A stretch of DNA of 64,000 nt from Pseudomonas nunensis. Lineage in GTDB: Bacteria > Pseudomonadota > Gammaproteobacteria > Pseudomonadales > Pseudomonadaceae. Shown here piece after piece: positions 8,132-17,198 of the stretch (its first letter is position 1; every line of letters starts with the position of its first letter). A model generated the notes under the pieces. The model saw only the letters and a program-made list of their open reading frames with translations. It was not told the origin of the DNA and did no database searches. The stretch covers positions 1,738,501 to 1,802,500 of the forward strand of contig NZ_CP101125.1 in assembly GCF_024296925.1 (NCBI RefSeq), given 5' to 3'. Both the position numbers and the translations under genes were made by a program.

Positions 8132-9166
8132 TCACGCCGCCACAGCCTGCTGTTCCTGATTCAACAACGTAACCGCCCGCACCGAGTTACCCGGTTGCAG
8201 TTGCAGGCGCTTGGCGGTGAGGCGGTCGACGATCAGGCTGTTGCCCACCAGCCGCGCCTTGGCGGTGGTGATGCGGCAATTTTCCATGCGTCGGTTGTGG
8301 ATCAGCCACACCGGGGCCTGGTCGTCCGGCGTGCCGATGCCCAGCACCAGCGGCTGGCTGTCGCGCACGGTGCGGATTTTCGGGACTTGGGCTTCGATCA
8401 CCGGCCCGCCGTCGAAGATGTCGATGTAGTCCTTGTGAGCAAAACCCTCGGCATTGAGGATCTTCAGCGCCGGTTGCGTGTTCGCGTGCGCCTTGCCGAT
8501 CACGGCCTGGGCCTGTTCGGTGAGCAGGCAGGTGTACAGCGGCTGGCGCGGCATCAGTTCGGCGATAAACGATTTATGGCCCAGCCCCGACAAATGATCG
8601 GCGTAGCTGAAATCCATCTGGAAAAAATGCCGGCCCAGGCTCTCCCAGAACGGTGAACTGCCGTGTTCGTCGGCGCTGCCGCGCAGTTCGGCGATGAGTT
8701 TCTCGCCGAACAGTTGCGGGTATTCGGCGACGAACAGCAGCCGCCCCAACGACAGCAATCGGCCATTGTTGCCCTGACGCTGGTCGGGGTGCAGGAACAG
8801 CGAGCAGAGTTCCGATTGGCCGGTCATTTCGTTGTTCAGGAACAAAGTCGGGATCTGCTTCTGGATGCCCAGGTCCGGCGACGAACTGACCGTCAACCCG
8901 ATCCGGTAGTTGTACCAGGGCTCGCGCATGCCGACCGCGCCAGTCAGGGCACTGACCCCGACCACGCGCTGATCGTCATCTTCGAGCACGAACAGGTAAT
9001 CGGCGTCGGCACGCTCGACCTGTTCGGCGAAGGTGCGCTGGGACCAGCGCACGCGGTGGCCCAGGCGTTCCTCGTTGGCCGGCAGGGTGGTGAACCCCGG
9101 GCCGGCCTCTTTAACCAGTGCCAGCAGGGCGGGCAGGTCGGTGACGTGAACCGGACGGACAATCAT
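8132..9166 (-). CDS. Arginine/ornithine N-succinyltransferase beta-type subunit (AruG paralogue)
   Basis: A 344-residue protein of the AstA family. It starts MIVRP and contains the family blocks LFVLEDDD, REPWYN, LCSLFLHPD, SPFWESLGRHFF, FIAELMP and IDIFDGGP. It aligns throughout with P. aeruginosa AruG but is clearly diverged, and it sits outside an aru operon, so I read it as a paralogue. The reaction is succinyl-CoA plus arginine or ornithine to the N2-succinyl derivative. AGGAG precedes ATG by seven bases. It is the last gene of the leftward unit and follows the alpha-type gene by 61 bases. Confidence 0.85.
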   Translation of the reverse strand: MIVRPVHVTDLPALLALVKEAGPGFTTLPANEERLGHRVRWSQRTFAEQVERADADYLFVLEDDDQRVVGVSALTGAVGMREPWYNYRIGLTVSSSPDLGIQKQIPTLFLNNEMTGQSELCSLFLHPDQRQGNNGRLLSLGRLLFVAEYPQLFGEKLIAELRGSADEHGSSPFWESLGRHFFQMDFSYADHLSGLGHKSFIAELMPRQPLYTCLLTEQAQAVIGKAHANTQPALKILNAEGFAHKDYIDIFDGGPVIEAQVPKIRTVRDSQPLVLGIGTPDDQAPVWLIHNRRMENCRITTAKARLVGNSLIVDRLTAKRLQLQPGNSVRAVTLLNQEQQAVAA

Positions 9167-9227
9167 GATGCAACTCCTGGTGCGCGCATGCTCGGGCGCT
9201 GTCGTTGGGCACGGGGCCGGGTGTTGC

Positions 9228-10244
9228 TCACAGGGCGATCAGCCGGATCGGGCTGCCGTCGCTCACGTTCAGTGCGGCGCACATCTCGGCGCTCAAGCCC
9301 ACCGGTTGGTCGGCGGTGTAGGCCAGTTCGGCGACGATGGCCCGGAAGTCCCTGAGCGAATCATTGCTCACGAGATAGCAGCCGCGAGCGTCGATGGCCT
9401 CGACAGACTGCGCGGCGCCCGTGTGGCTGCGGGCGATGGAGCGAATGCTTGCGGTGCGTGCATACAGCGTTGGCCCGCCATCGAACAGGTCGATGTAGCT
9501 GTTGGTTTCGAAGCCTTCGCGTTCCAGGATGTCGAACGCTTCCTGGCCGTCCGGGTGAATCCGGCCGATGCAGTCCTGTGCGGCCTGGGGCAGCATCGGC
9601 ACGTAGATCGGGTATTGCGGCATCAGTTCGGCGAGGAAGCTGCGACTCTCCAGGCCACACAGCCTTTCGGCCTCGACATAGGGCAGGTCGAAAAAGTGTT
9701 TGCCCACGGCATTCCAAAAGGGTGATTGGCCCTGCTCATCGCTGTAGCCGACGATTTCGGTGATCACCGCGTCGGAAAAACGCGCCGGGTGCGCCGCGAT
9801 AAACAACAGCCGCGCCCGCGACAGCAACTCGGAAAACGGCGTGCACACCAGTGCGCTATCAATGTGGAAACCGCGCAGCAAGCTATGGCCGCTGAGGTCG
9901 TGGCACAACGACAGCGCCGGCACGCCGTGCTCGATGTTCAGCTCCCGCGAGGCGCTGGTGAAGTGGCGGTTGCGCAGGCTGTAGAACGGCTCGCTGAAAC
10001 CGGCGGTGGCAAGGACTTCCGAGCACCCGGTCAAACGCCGGGTGCTCAGCTCTTCGAGGACGAAAAAGTAGTTCTCCGGGCCATTGCCCTCAACGTCTTT
10101 GTCGAACGAGGCGCAGGAATCGAGAATCTTCTCGCGCAGGCGTTCGCTGTCATCCGGCAGGGACGTGACGCCCACCAGGCTGTCACGGGCCAGTTGTTGC
10201 AGTTGAGGCAGGTCGGTTAACTCGACTGGGCGTAAGACCAGCAT
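9228..10244 (-). CDS. Arginine/ornithine N-succinyltransferase alpha-type subunit (AruF paralogue)
   Basis: A 338-residue AstA-family protein starting MLVLRP, with LPDDSERL, FFVLEEL, GQSPFWNAVGKHFF, FLAELMP and IDLFDGGP. It is paired with the AruG-like gene downstream, as in the heteromeric succinyltransferase of Pseudomonas. An AGGAG site lies before ATG 10244. It lies 121 bases after the permease gene. Its presence next to an APC permease and a ligase/hydrolase set suggests it succinylates the product of that pathway. Confidence 0.85.
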   Translation of the reverse strand: MLVLRPVELTDLPQLQQLARDSLVGVTSLPDDSERLREKILDSCASFDKDVEGNGPENYFFVLEELSTRRLTGCSEVLATAGFSEPFYSLRNRHFTSASRELNIEHGVPALSLCHDLSGHSLLRGFHIDSALVCTPFSELLSRARLLFIAAHPARFSDAVITEIVGYSDEQGQSPFWNAVGKHFFDLPYVEAERLCGLESRSFLAELMPQYPIYVPMLPQAAQDCIGRIHPDGQEAFDILEREGFETNSYIDLFDGGPTLYARTASIRSIARSHTGAAQSVEAIDARGCYLVSNDSLRDFRAIVAELAYTADQPVGLSAEMCAALNVSDGSPIRLIAL

Positions 10245-10365
10245 GGATGCACTCCTGTATCAAAGGGTTCGGCGGGTTTGCCGTCGAACCTGACTATCAC
10301 TGTCGGTTTCCACGCGTGGAAGCAGCGGTCGCCTGATCTTTTGTCAGACGCCGCCCTTTTTCTTG

Positions 10366-11715
10366 TCAGACGTTGCTTGGGTCGGGCAGCGTCGTGCTGG
10401 CGCCGAGCTTATTCAGGAAGAACAGGTAGACCAGACCCAGGGCAATCCAGATCAGGCCGAGTTTCTGTGCATCGACGCCCATGTTGTACATGATGGCCGC
10501 GACGATGATGAAGCCGATCACCGGGCATAGCAGGTGACGGATCACCTGGCCGGATTTCTGCCGGCGCCAGTAGTAGTTGATCACGGTCAGATGCAGCAGC
10601 ATGAAACCGCTCAACGCGCCGAAGTTGACCAGCGAGGTGAGGGTGTCCACCGAGTTGATAAACAGGTAGCAGATCACCAGCGACAGCACTGCCACCAGAT
10701 AAATGCTGATGTAAGGCGTGTTGTGTTTCGGGTGAACCTTGGCCAGCGCTTTCGGCAGTTTGCCGTCCCGCGCCATGCCGAACAGCAGCCGCGATACCGC
10801 CGCTTGTGAGGTAATGGCCACCGCCACGCCCCAAGCCAATGCCGTGGCCACGCCGGTGAGGGTCGCCAGCCAGCTGCCGGCGGCGATTTCGGCGATTTCA
10901 TAGAACGCGGTGTCGGCGGACTTGAAGCCCATGCCGGCGGCAAGGTCAGTGGCGATCCAGGTTTGCACCACGAAGATCACGCCCATCACCACCAGGGTAA
11001 TCAGCGCAGCCTTGCCGACGCTGCGGCCCGGGTCGCCCTTGATCTCTTCGGCCAAGGTGGAAATCGCATCAAAGCCAAGGAACGACAGCACCGCAATCGA
11101 CACTGCTTGCATCAGCAGGGCGAAGTTGAAGGTTTCAGGGTTGTACAACGGCGCCAGGGTCAGTTCGCCGTGACCACCGCCGCTGTGCAGGGCATTCCAG
11201 GCGTAGAACAGGAAAATCCCCAGCACCACCATTTGCGCCAGCAGAAACACGATGTTCATCCGCGCGGTGAAAGTGATGCCGCGCAAGTTCACAAAGGTCG
11301 CGCTGACCAGGAACGCGAGGATGAAACCGACTTTCGGGATGTCCGGATACAAGTGGTTCAGCGCCATGGCCGCGTAGACGTACAGCAGCGGCGGGATCAA
11401 CAGGTAATCGAGCAGCATCAACCAACCGGCGATGAAACCGACATGTTGATTCAGGCCCCGTTGGGCGTAGGAATAAACCGAGCCGGCAATCGGAAAAGCG
11501 CGGGCCATGCTACCGTAGCTCAGGGCGGTGAACAGCATGGCCACCATCCCGATGATGTAGGCCAGCGGCACCATCCCCGGTGCCTCGGCGTTGACGTAGC
11601 CATACACGCCGAACGGGGCGATGGGGATCATGAAGATCATCCCGTACACCACCAGATCCGTCAGGGTCAGGCTGCGTTTTAACTCCTGCTTGTAGCCGAA
11701 TGCTTCTATTTCCAT
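10366..11715 (-). CDS. APC-family amino acid/polyamine permease (PuuP-like)
   Basis: A 449-residue inner-membrane transporter with about 12 hydrophobic segments. It starts with the APC-type LTLTDLVVYGMIFMIPIAPFG and continues with GSVYSYAQRGLN. The closest resemblance is to putrescine/amino-acid importers such as PuuP. ATG 11715 is chosen because AAGGAGA lies 10 bases upstream; an ATG 21 bases earlier would overlap that site. It is co-oriented with the ligase and hydrolase genes upstream and presumably imports the pathway substrate. Confidence 0.85.
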   Translation of the reverse strand: MEIEAFGYKQELKRSLTLTDLVVYGMIFMIPIAPFGVYGYVNAEAPGMVPLAYIIGMVAMLFTALSYGSMARAFPIAGSVYSYAQRGLNQHVGFIAGWLMLLDYLLIPPLLYVYAAMALNHLYPDIPKVGFILAFLVSATFVNLRGITFTARMNIVFLLAQMVVLGIFLFYAWNALHSGGGHGELTLAPLYNPETFNFALLMQAVSIAVLSFLGFDAISTLAEEIKGDPGRSVGKAALITLVVMGVIFVVQTWIATDLAAGMGFKSADTAFYEIAEIAAGSWLATLTGVATALAWGVAVAITSQAAVSRLLFGMARDGKLPKALAKVHPKHNTPYISIYLVAVLSLVICYLFINSVDTLTSLVNFGALSGFMLLHLTVINYYWRRQKSGQVIRHLLCPVIGFIIVAAIMYNMGVDAQKLGLIWIALGLVYLFFLNKLGASTTLPDPSNV

Positions 11716-11794
11716 GAATGCCGCTCTCCTTGTCATCTCATCGGTCGATTTTTTAGTTTTTATGTCGGTACAACCACAGCGCTTCTACTATTTC

Positions 11795-12547
11795 CTACAG
11801 CAGCGGGGCGAGGTAACCGGCCCAGCGTTCAATCATCTCAGGTGTGCGCAGCAGATCATTGCGCACTTCGATCAACACCGATTCCAGCCCGCGAGCATCG
11901 CCGTGCACCGGCACGGTCATGTCCCCCAGCGGGTCGATCTTGTACGGCTGATTGCCGGCCACTTTAAGGGGATGCTGGCTCAGTCCGTCAATGATGCGTT
12001 GGGCGTATTGCCGGGATTCGCCGAACAGCACACCGGCCTCCAGCGACCGGGGTTGACCATAATAAATCGGGGTGAAACTGTGAATCCCCACCACACGCAC
12101 CGCTTGTCCCTGGGCCACGCGCTCGTCGATCAAAGTTTGCAAACGCGTGTGAAACGGCTTGAACAGCGCCTGCCGACGATGTTCCCGGGTGGCTTCATCG
12201 AGGTGTTGGTTGCCCGGCACCTGATAAATCTCGCTCTGGCCCGGGATGCTGTCCGGGGCGTGTCGCGGCCGATTGAGGTCGATCAACAATCGCGAATAAT
12301 TCGCCGCCAGCAGTGTCACGCCGAGGATTTCGGACAAGCGCTGCGCCAGCGCCAAAGCGCCGATGTCCCAGGCGATGTGTTGGCGGGCAGCCTCGAAGTC
12401 CAGGCCCAGGTCATTCAACGCCGGCGGAATAAAACGACTGGCGTGTTCGCACACCAGAATCAACGGGTGCTCGGAGTCTTCCCGGCTCAGGGTGTACGGG
12501 GGCTCGGTGTAGAGCCCCAGTTCAACGGATTCAGTACAAACGGGCAT
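11795..12547 (-). CDS. N-formylglutamate amidohydrolase-family enzyme
   Basis: A 250-residue hydrolase with the family blocks LVCEHAS, WDIGA, NRPRHAPDSIP, HSFTPIYYGQPR and VLIEVRNDLL. Characterised members release formate from N-formylglutamate at the end of histidine breakdown; others act on related N-acyl amino acids. No hut genes are nearby, so the substrate here is probably different. The start overlaps the end of the preceding ligase gene (GTG 12556 or ATG 12547), a sign of translational coupling. Confidence 0.82.
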   Translation of the reverse strand: MPVCTESVELGLYTEPPYTLSREDSEHPLILVCEHASRFIPPALNDLGLDFEAARQHIAWDIGALALAQRLSEILGVTLLAANYSRLLIDLNRPRHAPDSIPGQSEIYQVPGNQHLDEATREHRRQALFKPFHTRLQTLIDERVAQGQAVRVVGIHSFTPIYYGQPRSLEAGVLFGESRQYAQRIIDGLSQHPLKVAGNQPYKIDPLGDMTVPVHGDARGLESVLIEVRNDLLRTPEMIERWAGYLAPLL

Positions 12548-13859
12548 AGTGCTCACAAAGGTCGGCGGGCGAGAGCTGTTCCGTCAGCGTCAGTTCCTCG
12601 GTTTTAAGGGCGAAATAAGAGTCGAGCAATGCCTGGGGCAATGCTTCGATCAGCGCTTCACTGTTGCGCAGGCAGTCCAGGGCCTGGGGCAGCGAAGCGG
12701 GCAGGGCAACAATGCCGCGCGCCTGACGTTGTTCTTCGTTCAAGGCGTCGGGGATTTCATCGGTGATGGCGTTCAGCGCCAGGCGTCGTTCGATGCCCAG
12801 CCGCCCGGCGATCAGCAGTGTGGCCATGGCCAGATGCGGCGAGGCCGTGGCGTCCATGGCGCGGAATTCCAGGTTGTACTGCGCCGCCACGGATTTGCTG
12901 CCCAGGCTCACCGTCGGGCAGATCCGTAGCGCTGCTTCGCGGTTACGCTGGCCGAGGCAGGCGTAGGAAGCGCTCCAGTGATGGGGCTGCAAACGCTCGT
13001 AGGACACCGGTGTCGGCGCGGTAAAGGCGCAGAGGGCTGGCAAGTAATGCAGGATCCCGCCGGCCCAGTGCTGGCCGAGGGTCGACAGGCCATTGGTGGT
13101 GCCGGCGTCGTACAGCAGCGGTTGCCCGTCCAGGTCTTGCAGGCTGACGTGCAAATGCACGCCGTTGCACATCGCGTGCTCGGAGGTCTTGGGCGCAAAG
13201 CTCAGGTCCAGGCCCATTTGCCGGGCGATTTCACGGGTGATCTCGCGCACGTTCACCGCGCGATCGGCGGCGGCGACACCCAGCGCCGGGCGGCAAGTGA
13301 TTTCGTATTGATGTTTGCCGTATTCCGGCAGGAACATCTCTGGCTCCACGCCACCCGCGCGCAAGGCGCTGAGCAGCCAGCCACCGAATTCGGCGCCCTG
13401 ACGCTGGGCTTCCAGGGAGAATGCGTGACAGTCGACATCGCCGCTGTCCAGGTTGAATTCGTGTTCGAACGCGGCGTTGACCTGCACGCCCAGCTCTCGA
13501 TAGCGTTCCACTTCGTTGCGCAACAGCGTGCGCGGGCAGGTGGCCCACGGACGGCCATCGGTTTCGCAGAGGTCACCGTGGATGAAATCCAGGGCCGGGG
13601 CATTGGCGTCCGGGCCGTTATTCACCGTGACGCGGCTGCTCAAGTCCGGAATCAACCTCAAATCACCGTATGCGCCCCACGGACTGGTCGAGGCGATGAC
13701 ATCTTGCGGGGTCAACGCGCTGTTGGCCGGCACCCAGCCGCAACCGACGGCTTGATAGTGCTCCAGTTCGTCGGTGGGAAAGGAACGGCCGCGAGTCACG
13801 CCGATCAGGTCGGTGGTGACGATCGTGGTCATCGGTACTGGCAACAGGCGCGCACTCAT
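12531..13859 (-). CDS. Glutamine-synthetase-family ligase (gamma-glutamyl-amine synthetase type)
   Basis: A 442-residue member of the GS fold. AFEHEFNL carries the metal-binding glutamates, CNGVHLHVSL is the ATP/metal HxH loop, and NLEFRAMDATASPHLAMA is the C-terminal active-site block. It is of GlnA-like/PuuA type, lacking features of GS I housekeeping enzymes. It likely joins glutamate to an amine or amino acid using ATP. Its ATG overlaps the stop of the isochorismatase-like gene (ATGA), and its end overlaps the next gene, so three genes are tightly coupled. Confidence 0.82.
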   Translation of the reverse strand: MSARLLPVPMTTIVTTDLIGVTRGRSFPTDELEHYQAVGCGWVPANSALTPQDVIASTSPWGAYGDLRLIPDLSSRVTVNNGPDANAPALDFIHGDLCETDGRPWATCPRTLLRNEVERYRELGVQVNAAFEHEFNLDSGDVDCHAFSLEAQRQGAEFGGWLLSALRAGGVEPEMFLPEYGKHQYEITCRPALGVAAADRAVNVREITREIARQMGLDLSFAPKTSEHAMCNGVHLHVSLQDLDGQPLLYDAGTTNGLSTLGQHWAGGILHYLPALCAFTAPTPVSYERLQPHHWSASYACLGQRNREAALRICPTVSLGSKSVAAQYNLEFRAMDATASPHLAMATLLIAGRLGIERRLALNAITDEIPDALNEEQRQARGIVALPASLPQALDCLRNSEALIEALPQALLDSYFALKTEELTLTEQLSPADLCEHYARLY

Positions 13860-14500
13860 GGCTGCATCTCCTGCAAACGGCCGAGCACGGTGTGGGTGTC
13901 GGTGATCCAGCAATAACCCTTGATCGCGTTGAGGCAGGCCTGATGGCGTTCCGGGGTGTAAGTCGCGCAGGCGTCTTCCACCAGGGTAACCAGGTAGCCG
14001 CGGTCGGCGGCGTCACGCACGGCCATGTCCACGCACTGGTCAGTGACGATACCGGCGATCACCAGATGCCGGACCTCAAGGTTGCGCAGCACGTAGTCGA
14101 TGTTAGTGGAGTTGAAGACTCCCGAAGAGGTCTTGGGCAGCACGACTTCGTTTTCCGTCGGCGTCAGGTCGTCGATGATCCGCGCCTGCGGGCTGCCCTT
14201 GGGCAGGTGCATGTCCGAGAGTTTATGGTCCAGCGAACGGTCGCGGCCATCGGCGGTGAGGCTTTCGATCAGGGTGTGCAGCACGTTCTGCCGGGCACCG
14301 CGAAAAGCGCTGAGCAACCGCCGCTGATTGGGCACCACCTGCATGTGGGTGCGGGTCAGGAAATACTCGGCATCCGGGTCGTTGAGGTGCGGGTCGAACT
14401 GCGGTTCGAGCCAGGCTCGTTGCATGTCGACCAGCAGCAGCGCGGTGTGGCCGGTGACAAAGGGCAGGTCACGTGGCGAGCGGTGGGGGAGCGTAAACAT
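13856..14500 (-). CDS. Isochorismatase-like cysteine hydrolase
   Basis: A 214-residue enzyme with the Asp-Lys-Cys triad visible in LLVDMQRAW, VLPKTSSGVF and GIVTDQCVDMAVRDA. Relatives hydrolyse amides, ureido compounds or vinyl ethers. GGAGG, inside the end of the regulator gene, precedes the ATG. With the ligase and the formylglutamate-type hydrolase, it probably cleaves a C-N bond of the pathway substrate; that is inference. Confidence 0.82.
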   Translation of the reverse strand: MFTLPHRSPRDLPFVTGHTALLLVDMQRAWLEPQFDPHLNDPDAEYFLTRTHMQVVPNQRRLLSAFRGARQNVLHTLIESLTADGRDRSLDHKLSDMHLPKGSPQARIIDDLTPTENEVVLPKTSSGVFNSTNIDYVLRNLEVRHLVIAGIVTDQCVDMAVRDAADRGYLVTLVEDACATYTPERHQACLNAIKGYCWITDTHTVLGRLQEMQP

Positions 14501-14502
14501 CC

Positions 14503-15357
14503 TTATTTTTCCTCCAGCAGGTGGGTGTCGAAGTCAGAGCGCAGGTTGTCGATGCCTTCCAGGCGATCGGCCAGATCCGGGCTGCGCAGGGTCAGGCAGG
14601 CAATCAGTGCTTCAATCTGCGCCAGCGCCGGGACCATGCTGTCGAACGCCGAGACTGACTCTACGGGCGCACTGATGATCAGGTCGGCCATTTCCCGCAG
14701 CGGCGAGGCGTAGATGTCAGTGAACAGCACCACTCGCGCATAGCGATTTTTCGCCGCACTGGCGACTCGCAGGGCTTGGGACTGGTAGCGGCGATAGTCG
14801 AACACCAGCACCACGTCCTGGCGCTGCACGTCGAACAAGCGGTCCGGCAACTGGGCGTTGTCTTCCAGGGCGAAACACCCGGGGCGCAACAGGCGCAAAT
14901 GGTTGAGCAAATAGTTGGCGAGGAAACTGCTGAAGCGTCCGCCGAAGCAATGCACCTGATGGCGCACGTCGAGCAGCCATTCCACCAGGATCCGTACATC
15001 TTCGGGTTGGGTCAGAGCCTGGGTTTCGACCAGGGAACGATGGGTTTCCGCCAGATAATGGCTCCACGGATCGTCTTTTTGCAGGTGGGAGCGGGGTTGC
15101 AACAGGGTGCTGGGGGAGCGCAGGCGATGGTCCATGTCGCTGAGCAGCGCGTCCTGGAATTCGGCGTAACCGCCAAAACCGAGTTTTTTCACCAGCCGCA
15201 CAATGGTCGGATCGCTGACACCGGCATGTTCGGCCAGACGCGACATCGGGCCCAGTCCGTTACGCGGGTACTGGTCCAGCAAGGCGCGGATGACTTTGCG
15301 TTCCGACGGCGTAAGGTCCAGGCCGGGATCGGTGATCAGGTCTCTAAGGGGTGGCAT
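14503..15357 (-). CDS. MurR/RpiR-family transcriptional regulator
   Basis: A 284-residue repressor/activator. The N-terminal HTH_6 domain (about residues 1-80) contains LTPSERKVIRALL and VSDPTIVRLVKKLGFGGYAEF; the C-terminal SIS domain (about 120-260) would sense a small molecule. It is the first gene of the leftward catabolic unit and most likely controls it. A good inverted repeat (15417-15434) lies about 60 bases upstream of its start. Confidence 0.85.
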   Translation of the reverse strand: MPPLRDLITDPGLDLTPSERKVIRALLDQYPRNGLGPMSRLAEHAGVSDPTIVRLVKKLGFGGYAEFQDALLSDMDHRLRSPSTLLQPRSHLQKDDPWSHYLAETHRSLVETQALTQPEDVRILVEWLLDVRHQVHCFGGRFSSFLANYLLNHLRLLRPGCFALEDNAQLPDRLFDVQRQDVVLVFDYRRYQSQALRVASAAKNRYARVVLFTDIYASPLREMADLIISAPVESVSAFDSMVPALAQIEALIACLTLRSPDLADRLEGIDNLRSDFDTHLLEEK

Positions 15358-15416
15358 CCGGGCTCCTGCTGGATGGGTGTGTCGGTTTTATTTCACAATT
15401 CGCTAAAACAGTATTT

Positions 15417-15434
15417 ATGTAACTCACGCTACAT
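15417..15434. promoter_or_regulatory. Candidate operator of the RpiR-type regulator
   Basis: ATGTAACTCACGCTACAT is a perfect inverted repeat (ATGTA/TACAT, 8-base spacer) in the upstream region of the regulator gene. RpiR proteins bind inverted repeats as dimers; assignment to this regulator is inferred from position. Confidence 0.4.
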
Positions 15435-15580
15435 GTCTAGTGAATTTTTACACGCAATGGCCAGGTGTTGAAACGGGGCGAAATGCCCGTGTAACAAGGG
15501 CTACGCGGATGTCGACAGGGTGTGTAGGACATTGCCCATATCAGTGTCGGAGATCACCCTTTTGGTACGACAAAAATCCC

Positions 15581-15672
15581 CTGTGGGAGCGGGCTTGCTC
15601 GCGAAAGCGGTGTGTCAGCGACATCAATGTTGGCTGACCCGACCTCTTCGCGAGCAAGCCCGCTCCCACAGG
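15581..15672. repeat. REP pair, GTGGGAGCGGGCTTGCTCGCGAA family
   Basis: Mirror-image copies flank a ~40-base centre between divergent genes. Confidence 0.9.
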
Positions 15673-15761
15673 TTTTGTGCCTTGATCGACTGTCTTGCTG
15701 CACAATCGATCAATTGTTTGCGGCGTGTTGCCGTTTGCCTCCATAAAAAGAGTAATTGCCC

Positions 15762-16334
15762 GTGCAGGCGACCCGATTGACCCTGATTTGTCACGCCCGA
15801 ACCGTCGCACAAAAACTGGCGCGTTTTCCTGCGGATGAGCCGGTTGAAATGGTTTGGCAATCGGCCAAATGTTCGCGTAGCGGAACCTCCAAGATCCCGC
15901 CGCGCCTGCTCTGTGGCCCCGAAGCCCGCACTCGCCAGACCGCCGAGCTGTTCGGCAGTGATGCGCAAATCGTCGACGCCTTGCGCGATTGTGATTTCGG
16001 GCGCTGGCAAGGTCAGCGCATCAGTGAGCTGCAAAAAACCGAGCCCGAGGCGCTTCAGGCCTGGCTTGAAGACCCGCATTCCGCGCCCCATGGTGGCGAG
16101 TCGGTGGTGCAACTCGGTGAGCGCGCGGCCGCCTGGCTGGCGACGTTGGAGACAACGCCGGGCGACATCATCGCGATTACCCATCCCTATGTTGTTCGCG
16201 CGGTACTGACCCACGTACTGCAAAGCACGGCGTTTAACCTGATCGACGTCGAACCGTTATCCACCATCGAACTGCGGTTCACCGGACGCTGGCGGCTACG
16301 CTTGCTGAGCACTGACGCTGACGGAGGCTTTTGA
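15762..16334 (+). CDS. Histidine-phosphatase-superfamily protein coupled to cobF
   Basis: About 190 residues. The fold is indicated by LLCGPEARTRQTAELFG, LRDCDFGRWQG, PHGGESVVQLGERAAAW and AITHPYVVRAVL. The usual RHGxT start is CHART here, so the arginine of the phosphate pocket is replaced by cysteine and the glycine by alanine. The stop overlaps the cobF start by one base. Cobalamin-linked relatives include alpha-ribazole phosphatase (CobC), so a role in B12 synthesis is plausible but unproven. I prefer GTG 15762 (AGAG nearby); a TTG lies at 15756. Confidence 0.7.
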   Translation: MQATRLTLICHARTVAQKLARFPADEPVEMVWQSAKCSRSGTSKIPPRLLCGPEARTRQTAELFGSDAQIVDALRDCDFGRWQGQRISELQKTEPEALQAWLEDPHSAPHGGESVVQLGERAAAWLATLETTPGDIIAITHPYVVRAVLTHVLQSTAFNLIDVEPLSTIELRFTGRWRLRLLSTDADGGF

Positions 16335-17089
16335 TGAAAACATTGCTGGTCATCGGCATCGGCGCCGGTAACCCGGACTACATCACGATGCAGGCGGTGA
16401 AAGCGCTGAATCGGGCAGACGTGTTTTTCCTCATGGACAAGGGTCAGAGCAAAGACAAGTTGATCGACTTTCGCCGGGAAATCTGTGAGCGCTACATCAC
16501 CGATCACGCCTACCGCTTCGTCGAAGCTCACAGTCCGGAACGAGAACGTGGCGATGTCGACTACAAGGCCAGTGTCGATGATCTGAACCTGGCCAAGCAG
16601 CAGACCTTCGAGCGGCTGATCAACGAGGAAATGTCCGACGGCCAGTGCGGTGGCTTCCTGGTGTGGGGCGACCCGGCGCTGTACGACAGCACCGTGCGCA
16701 TCTTGCAGGCGATCCTGGCCTCGGGTCGTTGCGAGTTCGAATTCGAAGTGATCCCCGGTATCACCAGCGTCCAGGCCTTGGCGGCGCAACACAAAGTGCC
16801 GTTGAACCGTATCGGTCGCTCGATTGAAATCACCACAGGCCGGCGGCTGGCGGCGGGGCAGGTGAGTGATGCCGACAGTCTGGTGGTGATGCTCGATGCG
16901 GAAGATTCCTACCATCAAGTGGCGGATCAGGAGACAGAGATTTACTGGGGGGCCTACCTCGGCACGCCGGATGAAATCCTCATCAGTGGCAAGTTGAAAG
17001 ATGTGGCGGATGAGATCGAACGGGTGCGCAAGGCCGCGCGGTTGGCGAATGGGTGGATTATGGATACCTATTTGTTGCGTAAGCCTTGA
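16334..17089 (+). CDS. cobF: Precorrin-6A synthase (deacetylating)
   Basis: A 251-residue tetrapyrrole methylase. It uses SAM to methylate C1 of precorrin-5 and release acetate in aerobic cobalamin synthesis. The visible blocks are VIGIGAGNPDYITMQAV (SAM site), GGFLVWGDPALYDST and EVIPGITSVQALAA. GGAGG precedes ATG 16334, which overlaps the stop of the phosphatase gene. Other cob genes are not in the window, as is usual for the stand-alone cobF of Pseudomonas. Confidence 0.93.
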   Translation: MKTLLVIGIGAGNPDYITMQAVKALNRADVFFLMDKGQSKDKLIDFRREICERYITDHAYRFVEAHSPERERGDVDYKASVDDLNLAKQQTFERLINEEMSDGQCGGFLVWGDPALYDSTVRILQAILASGRCEFEFEVIPGITSVQALAAQHKVPLNRIGRSIEITTGRRLAAGQVSDADSLVVMLDAEDSYHQVADQETEIYWGAYLGTPDEILISGKLKDVADEIERVRKAARLANGWIMDTYLLRKP

Positions 17090-17110
17090 GGTTGGCGGTG
17101 TCTGGGCTGA

Positions 17111-17184
17111 CGCCTTCGCGGGCGAGCCTCGCTCCTACAGGATCGTCGCTAACCTTGTAGGAGCGAGGCTTGCCCGCGAAGGCG
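17111..17184. repeat. REP pair, GTAGGAGCGAGGCTTGCCCGCGAA family
   Basis: CGCCTTCGCGGGCGAGCCTCGCTCCTAC is mirrored after a ~16-base centre, between the convergent cobF and ftrA genes; it may serve as their shared transcript end. Confidence 0.9.
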
Positions 17185-17198
17185 CCCGAAAGAACACC

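Larger units (their letters stand above)
15358..15761. other. Divergent promoter region of the rpiR unit and the phosphatase-cobF unit
   Basis: It contains the candidate operator at 15417-15434 and the REP pair at 15581-15672. Nothing gene-like is seen. Confidence 0.6.
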
